From Streptomyces sp. 35G-GA-8 (GTDB taxonomy: Bacteria > Actinomycetota > Actinomycetes > Streptomycetales > Streptomycetaceae), in assembly GCF_023534745.1 (NCBI RefSeq), contig NZ_JAMHJQ010000008.1, positions 406-64,405 of the forward strand: 64,000 nucleotides of DNA. The letters are read 5' to 3'. Position numbers and translations under genes: made by a program. A model generated the notes under the pieces. That model saw only the letters and a program-made list of their open reading frames with translations. It searched no databases and was not told the origin of the DNA. Below, piece by piece: positions 56,863-64,000 of this stretch. The number at the start of each line of letters is the position of its first letter. The first letter of the stretch is position 1.

Positions 56863-58257
56863 TCAGAGCAGGCCCACCGACCGCAGGGCCCCGCGCTGGG
56901 CCGCGTCCGGCTTGGCGGGCCAGTAGACGTAGCAGACACCGCCCGTGCCGGAGGCCACCTTGCCCGAGGCGTTGTACCGCTTGGTCCTGAGCCAGATCGT
57001 CTCCCACTCGGCGCGCCGGTAGACACGGCGTACGGCGGGGTTGTCCGGCGAGGCCGGGTCATTGGCGATCACATCGCCCTGGGCCGTGAAGCCGATCACG
57101 GTCATCAGATGGCCCGCGGTGCCGTAACCCGCCCCCGTCAGCTCCTCCTTGAGGAAGGACTGCGAGGTGATCACGGGGATGCCCGCGCGGATGAGATTCT
57201 CCACATCGGTGAGCGAGCCCAGCCGGGTCACGGCGGCGCTCATGTCCCGGTAGGTGGTGGCGTAGGCCGCGTTGAAGGGCCAGTTTCCGCAGCCCTTGTA
57301 CTGGTAGTCGTAGGTGAACCTGGCAGCGTGGCAGACCTGGGGGTCGGCGAAGTCCGGATTCACCCAGGCGAGATCATCCGCGGTGGGCCGGCGTCCCCAG
57401 TACTCGATGATCATCTGCGAGGACGTGGGGCTGCACCAGGCCTCGCCGCCGTTGTCGTACTCGGGGTACTGCCCGGCATGGGTGTTCTGCGAGTAGCGCG
57501 GCACGATCAGCTCGCGGGCGAGCCCCGGCGTGGACGCCGGGACGGTGAACCGGTCCGGGATGTCGGAGGCCATCGCGCCCACCCGGTGCACGAGCGGCGT
57601 GAGCCCGCTGCCCGGCCTGCGGTAGAGGGTGAGTCGCAGCCGGTACGAGGAGAGGCGCAGCCCGCTCGCCGCGTCGTCCACCGAGAAGGTGTCGGTCCAG
57701 ACGCTGCTGCGCCCGTCGCTCTGGCCGTCGACGGACGTGCGCCGGATGTCGCCCTCGCCGTCGCCCGCGGTCCAGCGGCCCATCACGTACCAGGGTGTCT
57801 CGGTGCCGTCCGCGTACCGGCCGCGCAGTTCGATCTGGAGCCAGGTACCGGCCGGGGTGCGTGCGTTCCAGGAGGCGATCACCTCGGTGGCGGGGACCTT
57901 CGAGCGGTGGGTCGGTGAGGTCCAGGTCGCGTACTCCCAGGTGGTGGTCGTGCCGGTGTGCGGGTCGGCGTAGTCGGTACGGCCCGCCGGGGCGCCGATC
58001 ACCAGTGCGGGCCGGGGGCCGGAGACCGCGCGGGTGCCCTGCGCGGTACCGGCGCGCCAGTCGGCGTGGGAGGTCCAGAAGGCGTTGTCCACGAGAGGGT
58101 TCGCCCGGGTGTGAGCGGTTGAGGGGGATGAGGCGGGGGCCGGCTCCCGCGTCGGGGCCGAGGCGGCGGCGGCCGGGGCCGCGCCCGCCGCCCCGGTGCC
58201 CGCGACGGCCGCGAGCGCGGCGGCCAGCACGGTTCTGCGCGATGTGGGGCTGGTCAT
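56863..58257 (-). CDS. Tat-exported C39-like peptidase
   Basis: A 464-residue secreted papain-fold protein. The N-terminus SRRTVLAAALAAVAGTGAAG is a twin-arginine signal. A beta-rich domain (about 60-260) precedes the C39-like core: the catalytic Cys in GGEAWCSPTSSQMI, His in GTAGHLMTVIGFT, Asp/Asn in NDPASPDN. Such proteins cleave peptides or peptidoglycan; the substrate is unknown. GGAGGTTCCCC precedes the ATG. It is divergent from the P-loop kinase gene. Confidence 0.86.
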   Translation of the reverse strand: MTSPTSRRTVLAAALAAVAGTGAAGAAPAAAASAPTREPAPASSPSTAHTRANPLVDNAFWTSHADWRAGTAQGTRAVSGPRPALVIGAPAGRTDYADPHTGTTTTWEYATWTSPTHRSKVPATEVIASWNARTPAGTWLQIELRGRYADGTETPWYVMGRWTAGDGEGDIRRTSVDGQSDGRSSVWTDTFSVDDAASGLRLSSYRLRLTLYRRPGSGLTPLVHRVGAMASDIPDRFTVPASTPGLARELIVPRYSQNTHAGQYPEYDNGGEAWCSPTSSQMIIEYWGRRPTADDLAWVNPDFADPQVCHAARFTYDYQYKGCGNWPFNAAYATTYRDMSAAVTRLGSLTDVENLIRAGIPVITSQSFLKEELTGAGYGTAGHLMTVIGFTAQGDVIANDPASPDNPAVRRVYRRAEWETIWLRTKRYNASGKVASGTGGVCYVYWPAKPDAAQRGALRSVGLL

Positions 58258-58390
58258 GGGGAACCTCCGGTCGAAGGCGGAGAGAACGGTCGGGGTACGG
58301 GAGAGCGCGATGAGATGACGGCTGCTGAACAGTCGTCCACTATCCCGGTTCGCGGTGCGCCTCTGCCAGCGATTCGGACCGCGTCGGCTC

Positions 58391-58402
58391 ACCAATATTG
58401 GT
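58391..58402. promoter_or_regulatory. Perfect AT-rich palindrome between two divergent genes
   Basis: ACCAATATTGGT is a perfect 12-bp palindrome, 134 bases upstream of the peptidase and 81 bases upstream of the kinase. It is rare in GC-rich DNA and resembles repressor operators (for instance MerR- or MarR-like). Function inferred. Confidence 0.5.
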
Positions 58403-58482
58403 CTTCACCAGTGGCGTGACCTGCGGCGACCGGACAGGGCCTGGTCGGAACGCGTGGGGCGCGGCCTCGTAGGGTGGGACGG

Positions 58483-59112
58483 GTGAACGACCTGACCGAA
58501 CAGGCCGCGGCGCTGCGCGCGCTGCCGCCCTCCTGCGGTCCCGTCCGGCTGATCGCGGTCGACGGGCACGCGGGCTCCGGCAAGAGCACCTTCGCGACCC
58601 GGCTGTCGGCGGAGCTGGCCGGGGCGCCCGTACTGCGGCTCGACGACGTGGCGACCCACGAGCAGTTCTTCGGGTGGGAGGAACGGCTGAGGACGCAGGT
58701 CATCGAGCCGTTTTCGCGCGGGGCGAGCGCGCGGTACGCGCCGTACGACTGGACGCTGCGGCGGTTCACCGCGCCGCGTACGCTGCCGCCGGCCCCCGTG
58801 GTGATCATCGAGGGCGTGGGCGCCGGACGGCGGGCGCTGCGGCCGTATCTCGCCCGGCTGTTCTGGATGGACCGGGGCGCGGAGGGGTCCTGGGAGCGGG
58901 GACGGCGGCGCGACGGACCCACGCTGTCCGCCTTCTGGAACACATGGACGACGGCGGAGACACGCCATTTCGAAGGCGACCCCTCACGGCCCTTCGCCGA
59001 TGCCCTGGTAACCGAGCGACAGATGGGGTACCTGATACGCACGGGGCCGCTGACGACCGCAAGAGCGGACCAGATCATCACGCAGGGTGATCAGCTCCGG
59101 CCGCCATACTGA
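58483..59112 (+). CDS. P-loop kinase, uridine-kinase-like
   Basis: A 209-residue P-loop protein. VDGHAGSGKSTFATRL is Walker A, LRLDDVATHEQFFGW and VIIEGVGAGRRALRPYL fit the uridine/phosphoribulokinase-like family and its catalytic Asp. Length is standard. Substrate is uncertain. GTG 58483 starts MNDLTEQ. Confidence 0.8.
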   Translation: MNDLTEQAAALRALPPSCGPVRLIAVDGHAGSGKSTFATRLSAELAGAPVLRLDDVATHEQFFGWEERLRTQVIEPFSRGASARYAPYDWTLRRFTAPRTLPPAPVVIIEGVGAGRRALRPYLARLFWMDRGAEGSWERGRRRDGPTLSAFWNTWTTAETRHFEGDPSRPFADALVTERQMGYLIRTGPLTTARADQIITQGDQLRPPY

Positions 59113-59151
59113 GCAGTCGGAAATCGACCCCGGGAGAGTGTCCAACTCGGC

Positions 59152-59180
59152 TTGACCGAGGGGCCGGACAGGTCTTACGT
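59152..59180 (+). promoter_or_regulatory. Consensus promoter ahead of the candidate small RNA
   Basis: TTGACC (59152-59157), 17 bases, TTACGT (59175-59180): a good main-sigma promoter, with a start expected at 59186-59188. It lies 40 bases after the kinase stop. Confidence 0.65.
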
Positions 59181-59185
59181 TCTTA

Positions 59186-59253
59186 ATGTGCGGCTTTTCG
59201 GAGCCGCCGCGGACGCGAAGCCCCCGGTTGTTCCCCCGTGATCGGGGGCTTCG
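59186..59253 (+). ncRNA. Candidate small RNA or leader ending in a terminator
   Basis: About 68 bases run from the predicted start to a hairpin. Stem 1 is GCGGCT/AGCCGC (59190-59207); stem 2 is an 11-bp perfect stem (59216-59226 with 59243-59253, 16-base loop), terminator-like. An ATG at 59186 would allow a leaderless leader peptide (MCGFSEPPRT...), so a small RNA, an attenuator of the downstream ATPase gene, or both are possible. No known family was recognised. Confidence 0.5.
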
Positions 59254-59483
59254 TTCTGCCCTTCGCACCTGCTCGCCACCCCTTTTCCCCCGCCGTGAGC
59301 GTCCCGCGCTCACCCTGGGTCACTGCTCCGCGCACGCTGAGGTGGCCTTAGTCGCACACCCTCTGCGCAGGTACGATGCCTCTCGGTGCGGTCAATTCCC
59401 GTCCGCGACAAGGTGGTTCGGCACGCTGCCGGCGGGCGCCCGCCCGGCGGGACATTCCGGGGGCACGGTTTGTGGGGGACCTG

Positions 59484-61397
59484 ATGGATATCGGCGCGCA
59501 GGGCACACAGGCCCCGGCCGACCTCGCCTGGGTGCGCGGTGTGGACGCCTACACGATGGGGGCCTACCCCCAGGCCGAGGAGGAGTTCAGGGCCGCCGTA
59601 CGACTCGATCCCGGGATGGCCGACGGCTGGCTCGGTCTGCACGCGCTGCGCGTCGACACCACCACCGCCCTGCTGCGGATGTACCGCCACCGCGACCGCT
59701 TCGGCGAGCAGCGCTCCCGCCACCGCCGCACGCTCAACTCCTGGTACTGGCTCGGCTGGTGGGTGCAGCCGGTGCTGGAGAGCGGGCGCGATCTGCTGCT
59801 CGCCCATGCCTCGCACTGGCTGGACGGCCGCCATGTGCCGGAGCTCGACCGGGCCCTCGCGGGTCTGCCGCCGGTGGACGCCGATCCGCAGGTGCGCTTC
59901 CTGCATGCCTGCCGCGCCTATCTGGTCAAGGACTGGGACCAGCTGGTGCGCCACACCGAACCGCTCGTCCATGACCCGCTGCTGGGGATCGAGGCGGGAC
60001 TCTTCGGCGGGATGGCGCGGGTGCGGCTGGAGATGTACGGACAGGCGGAGCCGCTGCTGGCCACCGCGCTGATGCGCTGCCGCAGCGAGCAGCCACAGCG
60101 CAAGGAGCTGCGGTACTGGCTGGCGCGCGCCCATGAGGGCACCGGACGCAGCGCCGCCGCGCTGCCGCTCTACCGGGCCGTGCACCGGCTCGATCCGGCG
60201 TTCATGGACACGGCGGCCCGGCTCGCGGCGATCACCGATTCCGACGGGTACGAAGGGCCGGACGATCCGGTGGGAATCGCCTCGGTCGCGCGGGCGGGTC
60301 TCGGCCAGGACGCGACGGACACGGCGGGCGCGACGGAATCCGGGGGCGAGTCGGAGGGCTCGCCCGGCACCGACGTACGGCTCGGCAACGAGGCGGCGCC
60401 CCAGCGGGGCGGTGTCGCCCCGCCCCGGGCGCCCGAAGGCGTACGGGAGAAGGTCCCGCCGCCCGCGCCACCCGCCCCGCCGCGCTTCCCGGACGGCCCG
60501 ACCGATCCGGCGCTGCTCGCCGAGGCCCTGGCCGAGCTGGAGCGGATGGTCGGGCTGGAGCCGGTGAAACGGCAGGTCAAGGCGGCGACGGCGCAGCTGC
60601 ACATGGCGCGGCTGCGGGCTGGCCAGGGGCTGCCGGTCCAGCCGCCGAAACGTCACTTTGTCTTCTCGGGCCCCTCCGGCACCGGCAAGACCACCGTCGC
60701 CCGGATCCTCGGGCGGATCTTCTACGCCCTGGGGCTGCTCGGCGGGGACCATCTGGTCGAGGCCCAGCGGGCCGATCTGGTGGGCGAGTTCCTGGGCCAG
60801 ACCGCCGTGAAGGCGAATGAGCTGATCGACTCGGCGATCGGCGGAGTGCTCTTCGTGGACGAGGCGTACAGCCTCTCCAACTCGGGCTACAGCAAGGGCG
60901 ACGCGTACGGCGACGAGGCCCTTCAGGTACTGCTGAAACGCGCCGAGGACAACCGGGACCATCTCGTGGTCATCCTGGCCGGCTATCCGGAGGGCATGGA
61001 CCGGCTGCTCGCCACCAACCCCGGCCTCTCCTCGCGCTTCACCAGCCGGGTCGACTTCCCGAGCTACCGGCCGCTGGAGCTGACCGCCATCGGCGGCGTA
61101 CTGGCCGCGGAGAACGGCGATGTCTGGGACGAGGAGGCCGCGGACGAGCTGCGCTCGATCAGCGGGCATGTGGTCGACCAGGGATGGATCGACGAGCTGG
61201 GCAACGGCCGCTTCGTGCGGACGCTGTACGAGAAGAGCTGCGCGTACCGCGATCTGCGGCTCTCCGGCTACAGCGGCACGCCGACCCGCGACGATCTGGC
61301 CACGCTGCGGCTGCCCGATCTGATGCAGGCGTACGGCGAGGTGCTGTCGGGCCGCGGCCCGGCGAACCGCGGCCCCCAGGACATGCCTCCCGTTTAG
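59484..61397 (+). CDS. EccA-like AAA+ ATPase (CbxX/CfqX type)
   Basis: A 637-residue protein. N-terminal TPR-like repeats (about 15-270: YTMGAYPQAEEEFRAAVRLD and later copies) are followed by a Pro-rich linker and an AAA+ domain: Walker A GPSGTGKTT (Lys402), Walker B GGVLFVDEAYSL, VVILAGYPEGMDRLLATNPGL and SRFTSRVDFP. This is the build of EccA, the cytosolic ATPase of type VII (ESX) secretion, and of CbbX. No ESX genes are nearby. ATG 59484 with GGGGGACCTG upstream is chosen. Confidence 0.88.
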   Translation: MDIGAQGTQAPADLAWVRGVDAYTMGAYPQAEEEFRAAVRLDPGMADGWLGLHALRVDTTTALLRMYRHRDRFGEQRSRHRRTLNSWYWLGWWVQPVLESGRDLLLAHASHWLDGRHVPELDRALAGLPPVDADPQVRFLHACRAYLVKDWDQLVRHTEPLVHDPLLGIEAGLFGGMARVRLEMYGQAEPLLATALMRCRSEQPQRKELRYWLARAHEGTGRSAAALPLYRAVHRLDPAFMDTAARLAAITDSDGYEGPDDPVGIASVARAGLGQDATDTAGATESGGESEGSPGTDVRLGNEAAPQRGGVAPPRAPEGVREKVPPPAPPAPPRFPDGPTDPALLAEALAELERMVGLEPVKRQVKAATAQLHMARLRAGQGLPVQPPKRHFVFSGPSGTGKTTVARILGRIFYALGLLGGDHLVEAQRADLVGEFLGQTAVKANELIDSAIGGVLFVDEAYSLSNSGYSKGDAYGDEALQVLLKRAEDNRDHLVVILAGYPEGMDRLLATNPGLSSRFTSRVDFPSYRPLELTAIGGVLAAENGDVWDEEAADELRSISGHVVDQGWIDELGNGRFVRTLYEKSCAYRDLRLSGYSGTPTRDDLATLRLPDLMQAYGEVLSGRGPANRGPQDMPPV

Positions 61398-61398
61398 C

Positions 61399-61426
61399 GG
61401 CTCGGTTCGCCGGGCTCGGTTCGCCG
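61399..61426. repeat. 14-bp tandem duplication after the ATPase gene
   Basis: GGCTCGGTTCGCCG is present twice in direct succession (61399-61412, 61413-61426), starting just after the TAG stop. A slippage product in the convergent gap; no function seen. Confidence 0.8.
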
Positions 61427-61447
61427 GGCGCGGCCCAGGCTGTTCCG

Positions 61448-62554
61448 TCAGCGCGCCAGGACCTGGTCCGCCTGGTCCGTGCGCTGTTCACCCACCAGGG
61501 CCGCCTTGGGCGCCGTCGCCGTCGCGCGGTGGGACGGGTCGCGCACCTCGCCGACCAGCATTTCCAGTACGTCCTCCAGCGCCACCAGACCGAGCACCCG
61601 GCCGGACGCGTCCGCGACCTGGGCCAGATGCGTGGCCGCGCGGCGCATCACGGTGAGCGCGTCGTCCAGCGGGAGTTCCGCCCGCAGCGTCGCCATCGGC
61701 CGCCAGACATGCTGCGGCACGGCGCGTTCGCCGGCTTCCAGGTCGAGGACGTCCTTGACATGCAGATAGCCCATGAAGGCGCCGCCGCCCTCCGCGCAGA
61801 CCGGGAAGCGGGAGTAGCCGGTGCGTACCGTCAGCTCCTCGATCTCGCGCGGGGTGACCGCGGGGGTCACCGTCACCAGGGAAGCGCGGGTCAGGAGCAC
61901 GTCCGTGACCGGGCGGCTGCCCAGCTCCAGGGCGTCCTCCAGCCGTTCCTGCGCCTCCGGTTCGAGCAGCCCCGCCTGGCCCGAGTCCTCGACGAGGCGG
62001 TTCAGCTGCTCGCTGGTGAAGACCGCCTCCACCTCGTCCTTGGGCTCGACGTGGAAAGCCCGCAGCACCAGCCGGGCGCAGGCGCCCAGTCCGGCGGTCA
62101 CCGGGCGGCACAGCCGGGCGAAGCCGACCAGACCGGGGCTGAACCAGAGCGCGGTCTTCTCCGGGGCCGCCATCGCGAGGTTCTTCGGGACCATCTCGCC
62201 GATGACCAGATGCAGGAAGACGACCAGCGCGAGGGCCATGACATAGCCCAGTGGATGGATCAGCCCCTCGGGCAAATGGGCGGCGTGGAAGACGGGCTCC
62301 AGCAGATGCGCCACCGTGGGCTCGGCGACCGCGCCGAGCGTCAGGGAGCAGATGGTGATGCCGAACTGCGCGGCGGCCATCATCTGGGGCAGATTCTCCA
62401 GACCGTGCAGCACCTGTCTGGCCCGCGCGGAGCCGCGCGCGGCGTGCGGTTCGATCTGGCTGCGGCGTACGGAGACGAGGGCGAACTCGGCGCCGACGAA
62501 GAATCCGTTGGCCAGGACGAGCAGCAGGGCGAAGACGAGTTGCAGGGCGCTCAT
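61448..62554 (-). CDS. CNNM/CBS-domain membrane protein (hemolysin-related)
   Basis: A 368-residue protein with a CNNM transmembrane domain (about 1-190, VLANGFFVGAEFALVSVRRS, AQFGITICSLTLGAVAEP, VIGEMVPKNLA) followed by a CBS pair (VTDVLLTRASLVTV, VLGLVALEDVLEMLVGEVRD). It lacks the C-terminal CorC_HlyC domain that its partner has. CNNM proteins are linked to Mg2+/Co2+ handling. It overlaps the upstream paralog by 4 bases. Confidence 0.93.
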   Translation of the reverse strand: MSALQLVFALLLVLANGFFVGAEFALVSVRRSQIEPHAARGSARARQVLHGLENLPQMMAAAQFGITICSLTLGAVAEPTVAHLLEPVFHAAHLPEGLIHPLGYVMALALVVFLHLVIGEMVPKNLAMAAPEKTALWFSPGLVGFARLCRPVTAGLGACARLVLRAFHVEPKDEVEAVFTSEQLNRLVEDSGQAGLLEPEAQERLEDALELGSRPVTDVLLTRASLVTVTPAVTPREIEELTVRTGYSRFPVCAEGGGAFMGYLHVKDVLDLEAGERAVPQHVWRPMATLRAELPLDDALTVMRRAATHLAQVADASGRVLGLVALEDVLEMLVGEVRDPSHRATATAPKAALVGEQRTDQADQVLAR

Positions 62555-63927
62555 CGGGCGCCCTCCGCCATCGCCGGGACGCAGGTGCGCTGATCGGCCG
62601 GCGCTTCCGCCGGAAGCACGGCCGTACGGACCAGCCGGACCCGTTCGGCACGGTAGCGGTCCACCTGGCGTACGGAGAGCCGCCAGCCCGGCAGCTCCGC
62701 CCGGTCGCCGGGGGCCGGGATGCGGCCCAGCAGATCGGCGACCAGGCCCGCGAGGGTTTCGTACGGCCCCTCGGGTACGTCGAGTCCGATCCGGCGCAGG
62801 GTGAGGACCCGGGCGCTGCCGTCGGCGTCCCAGGCCGGGCGGCCGTCCTCGGGCGCGACGGGAGCCAGTTCGGGCCGTCCGTCGCCCTCGGCGTCGTGCT
62901 CGTCGCGTACCTCGCCGACCAGCTCCTCGATGATGTCCTCCAGGGTGACGACGCCGGCCGTACCGCCGTACTCGTCGACCACGATGGCTATCGGCTGCTC
63001 GCTGCGCAGCCGCTCAAGGAGCTGCTGCACGGGCAGGGTCTCGGGGACCAGCAGGGCCGGCACGGCGATCCGTCCGACCGGGGTGCGCAGCCGCCGCTCC
63101 ACCGGCACCGCGAGCGCGTCCTTGAGATGCACCACGCCGACGATCTCGTCGATGCGCTCCCGGTAGACGGGGAAGCGGGACAGACCGGTGGCGCGGGTGA
63201 GGTTGAGGACGTCCGCGGCGGTCGCGTCGGACTGGAGCGCGCTCACCTTCACCCGGGGGGTCATCACATGCTGCGCGGTGAGCCGGCCGAGCGAGAGGGT
63301 CCGTACGAACAGATCGGCGGTGTCCTGTTCGAGGGCGCCCGCACGGGCGGAGTGGCGGGCCAGGGAGACCAGTTCGCCGGGGGTGCGGGCCGAGGCGAGT
63401 TCCTCGGTCGGTTCCACGCCGAGCAGCCGGACGAGCCGGTTGGCGACGGTGTTGAGGAGGGTGATCACCGGCCGGAACACGGTGGCGAACAGATGCTGGG
63501 GGCCCGCCACGAACCGCGCGACCTGGAGCGGCCGGGAGACCGCCCAGTTCTTCGGTACGAGTTCGCCGATCACCATCTGCACGGCCGAGGCGAGCAGCAT
63601 GCCGATCACCACCGCGATCCCGGAGACGGCCCCTTCGGGCAGTCCGGTCGCGGAGAGCGGGGCGTCCAGCAGCTGGGCCAGCGCGGGCTCGGCGAGCATG
63701 CCGACCACCAGCGAGGTGATGGTGATGCCCAGCTGGGTGCCCGAGAGCTGGAAGGACAGTTCCCGCAGGGACTTGACGACCGTACGGGCGCGGCGGTCAC
63801 CCGCGGCGGCGGCGCGTTCGGCGTCGGGGCGGTCCACGGTGACGAGGCCGAACTCGGCGGCCACGAAGAATCCGTTGGCGAGGATCAGAAGGAATGCCGC
63901 GGTGAGCAGCAGAAGGGGGATGGTCAT
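62551..63927 (-). CDS. CNNM/CBS/CorC_HlyC membrane protein
   Basis: A 458-residue paralog of the next gene: CNNM domain (AFLLILANGFFVAAEFGLVTV, GTQLGITITSLVVGMLAEP, VIGELVPKNWAVSR), CBS pair (AQHVMTPRVKVSAL, IAIVVDEYGGTAGVVTLEDI) and a C-terminal CorC_HlyC domain (RVLTLRRIGLDVPEGPYETL). Proposed Mg2+/Co2+ efflux or sensing. The partner's start overlaps its stop as ATGA, so a heteromeric complex is plausible. The remaining 73 bases of the window show no further gene. Confidence 0.93.
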   Translation of the reverse strand: MTIPLLLLTAAFLLILANGFFVAAEFGLVTVDRPDAERAAAAGDRRARTVVKSLRELSFQLSGTQLGITITSLVVGMLAEPALAQLLDAPLSATGLPEGAVSGIAVVIGMLLASAVQMVIGELVPKNWAVSRPLQVARFVAGPQHLFATVFRPVITLLNTVANRLVRLLGVEPTEELASARTPGELVSLARHSARAGALEQDTADLFVRTLSLGRLTAQHVMTPRVKVSALQSDATAADVLNLTRATGLSRFPVYRERIDEIVGVVHLKDALAVPVERRLRTPVGRIAVPALLVPETLPVQQLLERLRSEQPIAIVVDEYGGTAGVVTLEDIIEELVGEVRDEHDAEGDGRPELAPVAPEDGRPAWDADGSARVLTLRRIGLDVPEGPYETLAGLVADLLGRIPAPGDRAELPGWRLSVRQVDRYRAERVRLVRTAVLPAEAPADQRTCVPAMAEGAR

Positions 63928-64000
63928 GCCGCCGCCTCTTCGAAGGGGGCGGCGCAGGTACTACCGGACGATCCGTCCATTGCTGGAGGGAGTCACTCCT

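Noticed and set aside
59186-59974. 262-codon frame beginning at a leaderless ATG
   Set aside because: It crosses a terminator-like hairpin and overlaps the ATPase gene in another frame with Arg/Gly-rich content; only its first codons could matter, as a leader peptide.

Overview
This 64 kb window is high-GC actinobacterial DNA, almost certainly a chromosomal core segment of a Streptomyces. The evidence is the strong third-position GC bias, frequent GTG starts, 4-bp ATGA/GTGA gene overlaps, a conservon (sensor kinase, roadblock, DUF742, small GTPase), rbpA with a SigR-type promoter, ppm1, and a secreted chitinase behind a DasR-like box. From memory, the order crr-ptsI ... rbpA-fxsA-ppm1 ... chitinase resembles the SCO139x-SCO143x part of the S. 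coelicolor chromosome; this was not checked by alignment. I see no rRNA, tRNA, CRISPR array, insertion sequence or phage genes.

Layout. 0.4-10.4 kb: PTS genes crr and ptsI, an unknown protein, acetoacetyl-CoA synthetase, a GH31 glycosidase, a Nudix hydrolase, a secreted VanX-like dipeptidase and a DUF962 protein. 10.4-14.7 kb: a four-gene conservon on the minus strand. 15.1-23.5 kb: a small membrane protein and a three-gene SMC-like operon of MukFEB/MksFEB/JetABC layout with no JetD/MksG nuclease gene beside it; its first two genes are separated by an unusual 0.28 kb nested inverted-repeat element. 23.5-28.0 kb: a GntR regulator divergent from an MFS transporter and pxpABC (5-oxoproline use). 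28.2-31.7 kb: a large P-loop-like NTPase coupled to a membrane-anchored periplasmic-binding-fold protein, function unknown. 31.7-38.6 kb: a four-gene minus-strand operon with successive 4-bp overlaps (two GT4 glycosyltransferases, an SGNH hydrolase and an ATP-dependent 5-oxoprolinase), the second unrelated 5-oxoprolinase within 4 kb of the first. 38.8-43.0 kb: HEAT and ankyrin proteins, then a 64-residue membrane peptide and an FtsK-like protein lacking the P-loop lysine.

43.1-49.8 kb: a MocR regulator divergent from a YczE-type membrane protein and a glycerophosphodiester phosphodiesterase, a UMF1 transporter, rbpA, fxsA and ppm1. 50.4-54.4 kb: an amidohydrolase, an Lrp regulator, a small Cys-containing protein and an acyl-CoA dehydrogenase. 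54.7-64 kb: chitinase, TetR regulator, Tat-type C39 peptidase, a P-loop kinase, a putative promoter-hairpin-terminator small RNA, an EccA-like AAA+ ATPase, and two overlapping CNNM/CBS membrane proteins.

Functionally the segment mixes carbon and amino-acid metabolism (PTS, chitin and alpha-glucan use, ketone bodies, 5-oxoproline), cell-envelope work (VanX-like dipeptidase, mannosyl donor synthesis, glycosyltransferases) and signalling or chromosome organisation (conservon, SMC-like operon, NTPase/binding-protein pair). The best candidates for undescribed biology are the JetD-less SMC operon with its embedded repeat element, the NTPase/binding-protein pair, the small-membrane-protein/FtsK-like pair, and the candidate small RNA near 59.2 kb. 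Functions below rest on reading motifs by eye; no database search was run.
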